Assembly (NCBI RefSeq): GCF_030409605.1
Contig: NZ_JAUFQG010000004.1
Span: 3,073,108 to 3,137,107, forward strand
Source: Simiduia curdlanivorans
Lineage (GTDB): Bacteria > Pseudomonadota > Gammaproteobacteria > Pseudomonadales > Cellvibrionaceae
Reading direction: 5' to 3'
Length of the DNA: 64,000 bases
Shown in pieces: positions 26,416 to 35,115 of the stretch; the stretch's first letter is position 1; every line of letters starts with the position of its first letter. The translations under genes and the position numbers were made by a program. The notes under the pieces were generated by a model. The model was not told where the DNA came from, did no database searches, and saw nothing but the letters and a program-made list of their open reading frames with translations.

Positions 26416-27411
26416 GTGCAAGATCTATTATCACAAGACGAGATTGATGCCTTACTCCACGGTGTCGATGATGGCGATATAGATACCGATTCCGACGATG
26501 AGCCGGGCTCGGTCAAATCCTATGATTTAACCAGTCAAGATCGTATCGTTCGCGGGCGTATGCCCACCTTAGAAATGATTAACGAACGCTTTGCGCGCTA
26601 CATGCGCATCAGCATGTTTAACTTGTTGCGCCGCACCGCAGATGTATCTTCTGGTGGCATACAGATTCAAAAATTTGGTGAATATGTACATACCCTGTAT
26701 GTGCCTACCAGCTTAAATATGGTGAAGTTTCGGCCGTTACGCGGCACGGCCTTGCTGATTTTGGATGCCAAGCTTGTGTTCAAGCTGGTTGATAATTTTT
26801 TTGGCGGCGACGGTCGCCATGCCAAAATTGAAGGTCGGGAATTTACCCCCACTGAACTGCGTGTGGTGCAGATTGTACTAGAGCAGGCCTTTATCGATTT
26901 ACGCGAGGCTTGGAAAGCGGTTATGCCCATTGAGTTTGACTACATAAACTCAGAAGTTAACCCGTCCATGGCTAATATTGTTAGCCCGAGTGAAGTGGTG
27001 GTAGTAAGTACCTTCCATGTAGAGTTAGATGGTGGCGGCGGCGACTTCCATATTACCTTGCCTTACTCGATGATCGAGCCCATTCGCGAAGTGTTAGATG
27101 CAGGCTTACAGAGTGATTCAGATGATCAAGACGAGCGTTGGGTAAAATCCTTGCGTGAAGATGTGATGAGCGCGAAAGTAAAATTGGAATGCGATATAGC
27201 CCGAGGCCAAATCACGCTTAGAGACATTGTGAATTTAAAGGCTGGCGATGTAATACCCATTAACTTTCCCGAACAACACATTATCACGGCCAACGGTGTG
27301 CCCGTTTTTCAGGCAAAGTTTGGTCAGTCGCGAAAAAATTTAGCCTTTTCTATTGAAGAGTTTATCGACCGGTCTAAGCCCGGCTATTTGAGCGATATCG
27401 GTTTTGAATAG
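26416..27411 (+). CDS. fliM: Flagellar motor switch protein FliM
   Basis: C-ring protein that binds phosphorylated CheY and sets rotation direction. The 331 residues begin with the CheY-binding N-terminal motif (LLSQDEIDALLHGV). A central CheC-like domain (about 45-230) follows, with SSGGIQIQKFGEY nearby, and then a C-terminal SpoA domain (about 245-320). The start is GTG with AGGGG upstream. Length and order are standard. Confidence 0.96.
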   Translation: MQDLLSQDEIDALLHGVDDGDIDTDSDDEPGSVKSYDLTSQDRIVRGRMPTLEMINERFARYMRISMFNLLRRTADVSSGGIQIQKFGEYVHTLYVPTSLNMVKFRPLRGTALLILDAKLVFKLVDNFFGGDGRHAKIEGREFTPTELRVVQIVLEQAFIDLREAWKAVMPIEFDYINSEVNPSMANIVSPSEVVVVSTFHVELDGGGGDFHITLPYSMIEPIREVLDAGLQSDSDDQDERWVKSLREDVMSAKVKLECDIARGQITLRDIVNLKAGDVIPINFPEQHIITANGVPVFQAKFGQSRKNLAFSIEEFIDRSKPGYLSDIGFE

Positions 27412-27453
27412 ATATGGCTTGGGCTTGGGTTTGAATACGAGTGGGAGCATGTA

Positions 27454-27900
27454 ATGACTGATGACAATACACCAGATAATGGCGAAGAGCCGGATCAGGA
27501 CGCCATGGCCGATGAATGGGCTGCGGCAATGGCCGAGCAGGGTGATGAGGAAGATGAGGATGAAGAGGAGTTGCCCAAGGCTGCCGCGCAGACGATGAAT
27601 TTAGACGAGTTTAGCGAGTCGCCGAAAGCAAATCACGGAGGTCAGGATCTAGACACGATTCTGGACATTCCCGTCAGTATCTCCATGGAGGTTGGCAGCA
27701 CCTCGATTACGATTCGTAATCTCTTACAGCTTAATCAGGGCTCTGTTATCGAATTAGATCGACTCGCCGGTGAACCCCTCGATGTGTTGGTCAACGGCAC
27801 ACTTATCGCCCATGGCGAGGTGGTGGTGGTCAATGAAAAGTTCGGCATTCGCATGACCGATGTCGTTAGTCCGTCGGAACGCATAAAGCGGTTGAGGTAA
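27454..27900 (+). CDS. fliN: Flagellar motor switch protein FliN
   Basis: A 148-residue protein with an acidic Asp/Glu/Gln-rich N-terminal extension (about 1-60) and the SpoA domain (about 70-148). The latter has ILDIPVSISMEVGSTSITIR and the closing FGIRMTDVVSPSERIKRL. FliN forms the base of the C ring and a docking place for FliH. GGGAG lies 7 bases before the ATG. It follows fliM after 42 bases. Confidence 0.96.
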   Translation: MTDDNTPDNGEEPDQDAMADEWAAAMAEQGDEEDEDEEELPKAAAQTMNLDEFSESPKANHGGQDLDTILDIPVSISMEVGSTSITIRNLLQLNQGSVIELDRLAGEPLDVLVNGTLIAHGEVVVVNEKFGIRMTDVVSPSERIKRLR

Positions 27901-27905
27901 CTACA

Positions 27906-28376
27906 TTGAGCACTGAGTTAAAACCAATAGCGGAAACTACTGGGTCGCTGTTAACTGCTGCGCCAACTGCGGCATTAAAGGCGCAGACCACAAGCGATAT
28001 GGCGGTGCAATTGATTCAGGTGCTGGGCTCACTCGGCTTGGTCATTGGTTTGGTGTTTTTGCTCGCCTATTTGATAAAGAAAAACCAAGGCTTTTCCTCA
28101 TCAGTTAAACAGTTAAAGGTCATCGAGCGTTTAGCCTTAACGAATAAAGATCAATTGTTGCTTGTGAGTTTACATGGCAAGGAAGTTTTACTTGGCGTTT
28201 CAGCGGCTGGTATTAACACCTTACTGACTTTTGACGAAGAGCCTCTCGCTGTTTCTGAGCACATGACTGAGCAAGGGGCAGCCCAAAAGTCGACCGGGGT
28301 GGACCCGTTAAAACGAAAGCAGGGTAATTTTGCCCACCATCTTCAGCAGATATTGACGACGCGGATGGCATCATGA
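27906..28376 (+). CDS. fliO: Flagellar biosynthesis protein FliO
   Basis: A 156-residue protein with one membrane helix (about 37-57) and a cytoplasmic domain carrying LKVIERLALTNKDQLLLVSL (about 70-90), the conserved FliO core. FliO helps assemble the FliP export pore. The start is TTG with GAGG about 8 bases upstream, unusual but in keeping with tight packing. It overlaps fliP by four bases. Confidence 0.9.
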   Translation: MSTELKPIAETTGSLLTAAPTAALKAQTTSDMAVQLIQVLGSLGLVIGLVFLLAYLIKKNQGFSSSVKQLKVIERLALTNKDQLLLVSLHGKEVLLGVSAAGINTLLTFDEEPLAVSEHMTEQGAAQKSTGVDPLKRKQGNFAHHLQQILTTRMAS

Positions 28377-29152
28377 GATTCGCCCAGATTGCCAGTTTAC
28401 TTCTGTTGTTTTTATTCTCTTCAGCGGTGTTTGCCGCTGAAGAACAGAGTGTTATCGATACCTTTAACAGTATGAAGGGTATACCAGCGGTTACCATGAC
28501 CAATAATCCGGATGGCAGCCAAGATTACACGGTGACTATTCAGATACTGGCGATTATGACGTCCCTGACGTTACTGCCAGCGATACTCATGATGATGACG
28601 AGCTTTACCAGAATCATTATTGTGTTTTCAATTTTAAGGCAAGCACTGGGGTTACAGCAGGCACCGTCAAATCAAATACTCATTGGTTTATCCTTGTTCC
28701 TAACGTTTTTTATTATGACACCGGTGCTGGAACAGGTGCACGACAGCGCCTTAGTTCCCTATATGAATGAGGTTGTCACCTCAAAAGAGGCCGTGGGGCT
28801 TGCCGCAAAGCCGTTTCGAGAATTTATGCTCGGCCAAACACGGGAGACAGATCTCGATCTTTTCCTAGATATTGGCCGCTATGGCGATGTCGCCAGCGTT
28901 GAAGATGTACCGATGTCGGTACTTATTCCTGCCTTCGTTACCAGTGAACTGAAAACTGCCTTTCAAATTGGCTTTATGTTATTCATTCCCTTTTTGGTAA
29001 TTGATCTTGTTGTGGCGAGTGTGTTAATGGCGATGGGTATGATGATGTTGTCGCCACTGATTATTTCTTTGCCCTTTAAAATTATGCTGTTTGTACTTGT
29101 GGATGGCTGGGCTATGGTGATCGGTACCTTGGCCGCCAGTTTTGGAGTCTGA
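28373..29152 (+). CDS. fliP: Flagellar export gate protein FliP
   Basis: Core of the type III export gate, forming a pentamer in the inner membrane. The 259 residues start with a cleavable signal peptide (about 1-21, ending SSAVFAAE). Four membrane helices follow, with the family segment MMMTSFTRIIIVFSILRQAL (about 79-98). Length matches the family. It overlaps fliO, and fliQ starts three bases after its stop. Confidence 0.96.
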   Translation: MRFAQIASLLLLFLFSSAVFAAEEQSVIDTFNSMKGIPAVTMTNNPDGSQDYTVTIQILAIMTSLTLLPAILMMMTSFTRIIIVFSILRQALGLQQAPSNQILIGLSLFLTFFIMTPVLEQVHDSALVPYMNEVVTSKEAVGLAAKPFREFMLGQTRETDLDLFLDIGRYGDVASVEDVPMSVLIPAFVTSELKTAFQIGFMLFIPFLVIDLVVASVLMAMGMMMLSPLIISLPFKIMLFVLVDGWAMVIGTLAASFGV

Positions 29153-29154
29153 CA

Positions 29155-29424
29155 ATGACACCTGAAGTCGTCATGGATTTATTCGCCAATGGTTTTTATC
29201 TGGCCGTTTTGGTGATTTCAGTGATTGTGGGGCCAGCTTTGGCGGTCGGGCTTTTAGTCAGTATGTTTCAGGCCGCCACCCAAATTAACGAACAAACCTT
29301 AAGCTTCCTGCCGCGCCTTCTCGTAACCCTAGCGACCATTATGATCGCAGGCGGCTGGTTGTTGATGAAATTTATGGATTTGTTTGAGCGAACCTTCCAA
29401 CAAATCCCATTGCTTATCGGGTGA
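29155..29424 (+). CDS. fliQ: Flagellar export gate protein FliQ
   Basis: An 89-residue protein with two membrane helices (about 15-40 and 55-75). The conserved segment VSMFQAATQINEQTLSFLPR lies between them. Four FliQ copies form part of the export gate with FliP and FliR. It sits between fliP and fliR with three-base gaps. Confidence 0.96.
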   Translation: MTPEVVMDLFANGFYLAVLVISVIVGPALAVGLLVSMFQAATQINEQTLSFLPRLLVTLATIMIAGGWLLMKFMDLFERTFQQIPLLIG

Positions 29425-29427
29425 TAC

Positions 29428-30204
29428 GTGGAATTTTCTGCCGAACTTCTCGTGCAAGGGGCGTCTCAGTATTTTCTACCCTTGGCGCGTCTCTCGGCAT
29501 TTATGTTGGCGGCCCCAATTTTTGGTTCCCGTCTTATCGCAACGCGGGTGCGTCTACTGTTAGCGCTTTTAGTCACCTTATTGTTAGTCCCGTCCTTACC
29601 TGAGTTGCCCAAAGTCGAAGGTTTTGGGCTTTCAACATTATTACTCGTTGTTCAGCAAACACTTATTGGTTTTGTCGCTGGTTTTTCCATGCAGGTAGCC
29701 TTTCAAGTGGTAGTGCTAGGCGGCCAATTTATTGCAATGAAAATGGGTTTAGGCTTTGCCTCGATGAATGATCCCTCGAACGGCGTTACCGTTACCATCG
29801 TGTCTCAATACTATCTTATGTTGGTAACCTTGCTATTTGTAGTCGGTGACGGCCACTTACTGTTGTTGCGTATTCTGGCTGAAAGCTTTTATTCCTTGCC
29901 TATTGGTTCAGGCTGGGTACCCGCGGCACTGTTGTGGGACCTTGTGGCTACAGGCAGCTGGATGTTCGGTGCAGCGCTTTTATTGGCCCTGCCTGTTCTC
30001 ACTTCCTTGATGATCGTTAATATCTCTTTTGGTGTCATGGGGCGATCGGCCCCGCAAATGAACATATTCACCGTCGGTTTTCCAATTACTTTGATTTTGG
30101 GGATGTTTTTAATCTGGTTCGGTTTTACCACTTTTTTGGGTAACTACAATCAATTTATGCAAGAGGGTTTTGGTCTCCTGCGTCATCTGCTGAATGTATC
30201 CTAG
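29428..30204 (+). CDS. fliR: Flagellar export gate protein FliR
   Basis: A 258-residue hydrophobic protein with about six membrane helices; the segment FASMNDPSNGVTVTIVSQYY (about 111-130) is typical. FliR completes the FliP5-Q4-R1 export gate. The start is GTG three bases after the fliQ stop. flhB follows after 12 bases. Confidence 0.94.
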   Translation: MEFSAELLVQGASQYFLPLARLSAFMLAAPIFGSRLIATRVRLLLALLVTLLLVPSLPELPKVEGFGLSTLLLVVQQTLIGFVAGFSMQVAFQVVVLGGQFIAMKMGLGFASMNDPSNGVTVTIVSQYYLMLVTLLFVVGDGHLLLLRILAESFYSLPIGSGWVPAALLWDLVATGSWMFGAALLLALPVLTSLMIVNISFGVMGRSAPQMNIFTVGFPITLILGMFLIWFGFTTFLGNYNQFMQEGFGLLRHLLNVS

Positions 30205-30216
30205 GGGTGATTTTCT

Positions 30217-31353
30217 ATGGCAGATGATAAAGACAGCAGTCAGGAAAAAACCGAAGAGGCCACCCCGCGAAAACTTGAAAAGGCACGCGAGGATGGCCAA
30301 GTTCCTCGCTCTAAAGAACTCACTACTACGGTTCTCTTGGTCACGGGAACCCTTGCCTTATTAGCCAGCGGCGAGTTCCTAACTAAAAAATTGGTTAAAG
30401 TTTTTAATCATAATATGGTGCTGGAACGGTCTGCGATCTTTGACACATCGCAAATGCTAACCCATATCGGGGTCGCGATGTTTGATGCGATTTTGGGGCT
30501 TGCGCCGTTATTTTTGGCCTTGGCTGTTGCGGCGTTCATTGGGCCTATTGCACTTGGCGGTTGGTTGGTGAGCGCAAAAGCACTCATGCCTAAGTTAAAT
30601 CGCATGAGCCTACTCGAAGGCCTCAAGCGTATGTTTTCGATAAAATCTATCGTCGAGTTGCTTAAGGCTATCGCTAAAGTTGGCGTTATTTTGACCCTGG
30701 CAATTATTTTATTAAAAGCATTGCGCGCGGAGCTACTGGGGTTAGCGAGTGAGGCAATTATGCCGGCTATCGCACATGCCGCCTGGTTGGCAATTATTTC
30801 GGCTATTGTGTTATCGGCTAGCACCTTCGTCATCGCGGTGGTGGATGTTCCTTTTCAGATATGGGACCACGCGAAAAAATTACGCATGTCCATGCAAGAC
30901 ATCAAAGATGAGTATAAAGACACGGAAGGTAAGCCAGAAGTCAAAAGCCGGGTGCGACAATTGCAGCGCGAGATGGCCAATGCTCGCATGATGTCTGCTG
31001 TACCGGAGGCAGATGTTATCATTACCAACCCGACCCATTACTCCGTCGCCCTGAAGTATGACCCTGAGACCATGGCGACGCCGATTTTAGTGGCTAAAGG
31101 GGTAGACTTCACTGCATTGAAAATTCGCGAAATAGCCAATGCGCACAATATTGAAATTGTCGAGTCGCCGCCCCTGGCGCGTTCAATCTATAACACCACT
31201 GAGGTTGATAGCGAAGTGCCTGCGGGCTTGTTCGTCGCCGTGGCCCAGGTTCTGGCCTACGTGTTTCAAATTCGAAACTACCGTCGCGGCAAAGGTGCTA
31301 AGCCTAAGAAGCCCTCCGGCATCCAAATTCCGCCTAACCTAAGGTACGATTAG
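30217..31353 (+). CDS. flhB: Flagellar export switch protein FlhB
   Basis: Gate protein that changes export from hook to filament substrates after self-cleavage. The N-terminus has the typical KTEEATPRKLEKAREDGQVP. Four membrane helices (about residues 30-210) follow. The cytoplasmic domain has the self-cleaving NPTH motif, with Asn271-Pro272, followed by YSVALKYD. The 378 residues are usual. A non-flagellar gene comes next, where Pseudomonas has flhA. Confidence 0.96.
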   Translation: MADDKDSSQEKTEEATPRKLEKAREDGQVPRSKELTTTVLLVTGTLALLASGEFLTKKLVKVFNHNMVLERSAIFDTSQMLTHIGVAMFDAILGLAPLFLALAVAAFIGPIALGGWLVSAKALMPKLNRMSLLEGLKRMFSIKSIVELLKAIAKVGVILTLAIILLKALRAELLGLASEAIMPAIAHAAWLAIISAIVLSASTFVIAVVDVPFQIWDHAKKLRMSMQDIKDEYKDTEGKPEVKSRVRQLQREMANARMMSAVPEADVIITNPTHYSVALKYDPETMATPILVAKGVDFTALKIREIANAHNIEIVESPPLARSIYNTTEVDSEVPAGLFVAVAQVLAYVFQIRNYRRGKGAKPKKPSGIQIPPNLRYD

Positions 31354-31386
31354 CGCCTTTAGGATAATAAGATTGTTAGGGCTGCT

Positions 31387-32493
31387 ATGAACAAAAAACA
31401 CACGCTGATTGTTCTTCTCTCCAGTATCAGTTTACTGGCCGGGTACCTTTGTCTTTGGCCTGTTGCCATTACCCCACAAGCTTGGCAAGCACCGTCAAAT
31501 GCTGGTTTTATCGGTGCGTTTCAGCCAAACAACAAACTTACCGGCGCCGAGCTGCTAGTACTTGGGGATTTCACTGGCCCAGAAGCCGTGGTTGCTACCG
31601 TTGAACAGGGCTTGTATGTCAGTACCCACGAGGGCTGGATTTTACATGCCCCAAACCCCGAGGCTGCACTTGAGCCTTTAATTTCAACGGCTGGGCGACC
31701 CTTGGGTTTAGCCCTGGATGGGTTTGGAAATTTGTACATTGCCGATGCCTACAGAGGCCTGCTGCGCTTTCATCCCGATAGCGGTTTGGAGGTGGTCGCC
31801 GATGAATTTGACGGGCAAAAGTTAGGCTACGTGAATGATGTTGCCGTTTCCTCTCACGGCAGAATTTATTTCACTGACTCTTCAGCAAAATTTGGTGCGC
31901 GGGCCAATGGCGGCACCTATCCTGCGAGCTTGCTGGATATCATGGAGCACGGGGGCCACGGTCGCCTTTTTAGTTTTGATACCCCTAGTCAGACACTCAC
32001 CGAAGTTGCCCATGGTTTTAATTTTGCTAATGGTGTTGCGGTGCGTGATGGCACTCACGAAAGCGCCGAAACCGTGTTCGTTAATGAAACCGGAAATTAT
32101 CGTGTGTTGGCCTTTGAGTTGAGCGATGGCATTGTGCAATCGCAGAAAACCCTCATAGATAACCTGCCGGGATTTCCAGACAATTTGAGTCTGGCAGCGG
32201 ACGGCAGCTTGTGGTTGGGGCTTGTTTCGTCGCGTAGCGAATTGCTCGATAAGCTGTCAGCCTCACCAAACCTCAGGAAACTGGTGCAAAGATTGCCCGC
32301 CATTATCCGACCAAAGGCTACGCACTATGGCATGGTGATTAATATGTCGCCGGAGGGAGAGGTTATTTCACAGCTGCAAGACCCTAGCGGTGCCATCTAC
32401 ACCACCACCGGCGCTACACCTTGGCACCAGTACTTGTATGTGAGTAGGTTGCACGGCACACAGCTGGCACGTCTACCACTGGATGGCATTTAA
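31387..32493 (+). CDS. Strictosidine-synthase-like six-bladed beta-propeller protein
   Basis: A 368-residue protein with an N-terminal membrane anchor or signal segment (about 6-27) and a six-bladed propeller. It contains GLALDGFGNLYIADAYRGLL, VNDVAVSSHGRIYFTDS, FANGVAV, and VNETGNYRVLAF with the closing FPDNLS. These are the marks of the strictosidine synthase-like/SMP-30 superfamily of calcium-dependent hydrolases, often lactonases or esterases; the substrate cannot be told. The plant enzyme's alkaloid chemistry should not be assumed. It lies between flhB and flhA, where no flagellar role is known, and is probably co-transcribed with flhB. Confidence 0.88.
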   Translation: MNKKHTLIVLLSSISLLAGYLCLWPVAITPQAWQAPSNAGFIGAFQPNNKLTGAELLVLGDFTGPEAVVATVEQGLYVSTHEGWILHAPNPEAALEPLISTAGRPLGLALDGFGNLYIADAYRGLLRFHPDSGLEVVADEFDGQKLGYVNDVAVSSHGRIYFTDSSAKFGARANGGTYPASLLDIMEHGGHGRLFSFDTPSQTLTEVAHGFNFANGVAVRDGTHESAETVFVNETGNYRVLAFELSDGIVQSQKTLIDNLPGFPDNLSLAADGSLWLGLVSSRSELLDKLSASPNLRKLVQRLPAIIRPKATHYGMVINMSPEGEVISQLQDPSGAIYTTTGATPWHQYLYVSRLHGTQLARLPLDGI

Positions 32494-32580
32494 AAACCGG
32501 GTGTGATGCACTGCTGTCCCACAGTTATGGCGCGGGAGATTTTGGTGCCAGTACTTGCGACCGTCACCCGCATGGGTTGA

Positions 32581-32642
32581 TATCGCTAATAGGCAAAGCC
32601 TGCTTTGCAGCGATAGCAACGCCCACAAAGTGTCATTGTGGG
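32581..32642. repeat. Two adjacent perfect-stem hairpins in the propeller gene-flhA gap
   Basis: The first has outer arms TATCGCT (32581-32587) and AGCGATA (32609-32615) and inner arms GCAAAGC (32593-32599) and GCTTTGC (32602-32608), with a five-base bulge. The second pairs CCCACAA (32622-32628) with TTGTGGG (32636-32642). No T-run follows either. The 361-base gap has no convincing gene; besides these hairpins it holds only the flhA promoter. Confidence 0.65.
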
Positions 32643-32843
32643 CCGGTCCCAAAGGGCGGGTGTTGAGACTAGATGGATGTATTCACGTCGTGTTGCTAGT
32701 GTGGGCACCAAACTCATGTCCAAGTACACGCCGAGATGTCGCATCTACTGTGAGGCTTAAAGCCTAACGATGGTCATATCGTTTTTGTGAGACAGCAGTG
32801 GGCGTGATTTTATTTTATAAAAATGATGCTTACCGTGTGATTT

Positions 32844-32859
32844 AGGTACGCTTTTTGCG
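32844..32859 (+). promoter_or_regulatory. Candidate sigma-54 promoter of flhA
   Basis: TAGGTACGCTTTTTGCGA has GG at 32845-32846 and GC at 32857-32858, about 40 bases before the flhA ATG. It overlaps the longest in-frame extension of flhA, so supports the ATG at 32900. Confidence 0.65.
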
Positions 32860-32899
32860 ATACCTCCTGTTAATAGCAGGGGAGTGTCAAAAAAGCGTT

Positions 32900-35092
32900 A
32901 TGGCCTTACCAGGATTCAGTAGTTTAGCCGGCTTCGATGGTCGCGCTGCTTTCAACAATGCGTCCCGCGTCGGGCGCGGCAATATAGGCATCCCGTTATT
33001 GCTGTTAATGCTTTTGGGTATGATGATTTTGCCCGTGCCCGCCTTTCTATTGGATGTGTTTTTCTCCTTTAACATAGCCCTGTCAATTGTTGTTCTATTA
33101 GTGGGTGTCTACGCGCTTAGACCGCTCGATTTCGCTGTTTTTCCCACCATCTTGTTATTGGCGACGCTGCTACGGCTGGCGCTCAATGTGGCCTCAACCC
33201 GTGTGGTCTTGCTTTATGGCCACGAGGGTGGGGACGCCGCTGGTAAAGTGATTGAAGCCTTCGGCGAGGTGGTGATCGGCGGTAATTACGCGGTGGGTCT
33301 CGTGGTATTTCTGATCCTGATGATCATTAACTTTGTTGTGGTGACCAAGGGTGCTGGGCGAATCTCCGAGGTGAGTGCCCGGTTTACCTTGGATGCGATG
33401 CCTGGCAAGCAAATGGCCATCGATGCGGATTTAAACGCCGGTCTAATTAATCAAGAAGAGGCAAAACTGCGTCGCTCTGAAGTTGCCAGCGAGGCCGATT
33501 TTTATGGCGCGATGGATGGTGCCAGTAAATTTGTTCGCGGTGATGCCGTTGCCGGCATCCTGATTCTGCTTATCAATGTGATTGGCGGGCTGATTGTTGG
33601 CATGGCTCAACACCAGCTCGAGTTTCAAGACGCGCTACAAAAATATATTCTGTTGACCATTGGCGATGGCTTGGTCGCGCAAATTCCCTCGCTCTTGCTA
33701 TCAACCTCAGCCGCAATCTTAGTAACTAGGGTCAACACATCCGAAGATATGAGCAATCAAATCTTCCGACAGATGTTCGATTCGCCCAAAGCTCTGGCCG
33801 TTTCTTCCGGTGTATTGCTGATTATGGGGTCTATTCCGGGCATGCCCCACGTTGCCTTTTTAGGCTTAGGTTTTGCCTGTGCCGGTCTCGCTTGGTTTAT
33901 TCATAAGCGCAAGTCACAGGGTGAGCTGGTGGAAGAGGGGCCTAGCACCGCGAAGCGTCGACCCAGCGATAAACCCAGCACCGCAGGTGCTGCTGAGTTG
34001 CGCGACCCCCAGGCGCCGGCACTCGAACACAAAGCGGAACCTATTGAAGTAACGTGGGACGATGTTAAGCCGGTGGATGTTATCGGCCTAGAGGTGGGTT
34101 ATCGGCTGATTCCCATGGTCGACAAAGGTCAGGGCGGTGAACTACTCGGCCGGATAAGGGGCGTGCGCAAAAAAATGTCCCAAGAGGTTGGGTTTTTAGT
34201 GCCCACGGTGCACATCAGAGACAACCTAGATTTGCTGCCCGGCCAGTATCGAGTGACGCTCATGGGCGTAGCCATAGCCGAGGAAGAAGTGCATCCCGAC
34301 CGGGATTTGGCGATTAACCCGGGTCAGGTGTTTGGCGAGCTCGAGGGCATTGCGGCCAAAGACCCAGCCTTCGGTTTGCCCGCCGTGTGGATTAAGCGCA
34401 CCGAGCGGGATCACGCCCAAACCATGGGATATACGGTGGTTGATGCATCGACGGTGGTGGCCACCCATCTCAATCAAATACTGAGCCAGCACATCAATGA
34501 GCTTCTGGGCTTGGAAGATGTTCAACAACTGGTTGATATGCTCGCGAAAACCTCGCCCAAGTTAGCCGAGCATTTGGTGCCCGAAAGCGTCAGTTTGAAA
34601 ACCTTACTTAAAGTCTTGCAGCTGTTGTTGGTTGAAAATGTCTCGATTAAAGATATGCGTAGCATCGCCGAAGCTGTCGCTGCCAACAGTGAAAAGAGTC
34701 AAGATCCCGTCACATTGTTGGCCTCGGTGCGCAGCGCTTTAAGTCGCCAGATAGTTCAGTCTTTAGTGGGGAATGAACCAGACCTGCCTGTTATTACCCT
34801 AGAACCCGCTTTGGAACAAATATTGCTGAAGACCTACCAGCAGAGTCAAAAAGGTGGCGATGGCACGCCGGTGATTGAACCTGGTTTGGCCGAAAAATTA
34901 AGGCTGTCGGTGCAGAAGGCGGCACAGAAACAAGAAGCCAGTGGTGGCCCGGTAATTTTACTTGTGGCCACCCAACTCAGGTTTCAGCTATCGCGCTTTA
35001 TTCGAGCCTTTGTGCCAGAAATTGCGGTGTTAGCCTACAACGAGATTCCACAAACTAAGCAAATAACGATTGTCGCAAGCGTTGGCGCTTAG
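32900..35092 (+). CDS. flhA: Flagellar export protein FlhA
   Basis: Main export gate component, forming a nonameric ring that receives substrate-chaperone complexes. With ATG 32900 the protein has 730 residues; an extension to TTG 32855 overlaps the promoter. It shows about eight membrane helices in the first half, with the conserved FHIPEP-type loop seen as VSARFTLDAMPGKQMAIDAD (about residue 155-175). The cytoplasmic domain follows (about 380-730). The linker with Pro/Thr/Lys (about 350-385) is slightly long. Confidence 0.96.
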   Translation: MALPGFSSLAGFDGRAAFNNASRVGRGNIGIPLLLLMLLGMMILPVPAFLLDVFFSFNIALSIVVLLVGVYALRPLDFAVFPTILLLATLLRLALNVASTRVVLLYGHEGGDAAGKVIEAFGEVVIGGNYAVGLVVFLILMIINFVVVTKGAGRISEVSARFTLDAMPGKQMAIDADLNAGLINQEEAKLRRSEVASEADFYGAMDGASKFVRGDAVAGILILLINVIGGLIVGMAQHQLEFQDALQKYILLTIGDGLVAQIPSLLLSTSAAILVTRVNTSEDMSNQIFRQMFDSPKALAVSSGVLLIMGSIPGMPHVAFLGLGFACAGLAWFIHKRKSQGELVEEGPSTAKRRPSDKPSTAGAAELRDPQAPALEHKAEPIEVTWDDVKPVDVIGLEVGYRLIPMVDKGQGGELLGRIRGVRKKMSQEVGFLVPTVHIRDNLDLLPGQYRVTLMGVAIAEEEVHPDRDLAINPGQVFGELEGIAAKDPAFGLPAVWIKRTERDHAQTMGYTVVDASTVVATHLNQILSQHINELLGLEDVQQLVDMLAKTSPKLAEHLVPESVSLKTLLKVLQLLLVENVSIKDMRSIAEAVAANSEKSQDPVTLLASVRSALSRQIVQSLVGNEPDLPVITLEPALEQILLKTYQQSQKGGDGTPVIEPGLAEKLRLSVQKAAQKQEASGGPVILLVATQLRFQLSRFIRAFVPEIAVLAYNEIPQTKQITIVASVGA

Positions 35093-35115
35093 TTACCTGA
35101 AGCCAGGAGAATTCT

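Noticed and set aside
32581..32760. Possible integron attC site because of the paired hairpins and a GCCTAAC string
   Set aside because: The simple-site pair GTTRRRY/RYYYAAC is not found at matching ends and there is no cassette or integrase.
32555..32767. A 70-codon frame in the gap before flhA
   Set aside because: TTG start, no ribosome site, and it covers two hairpins; it is not protein-like.
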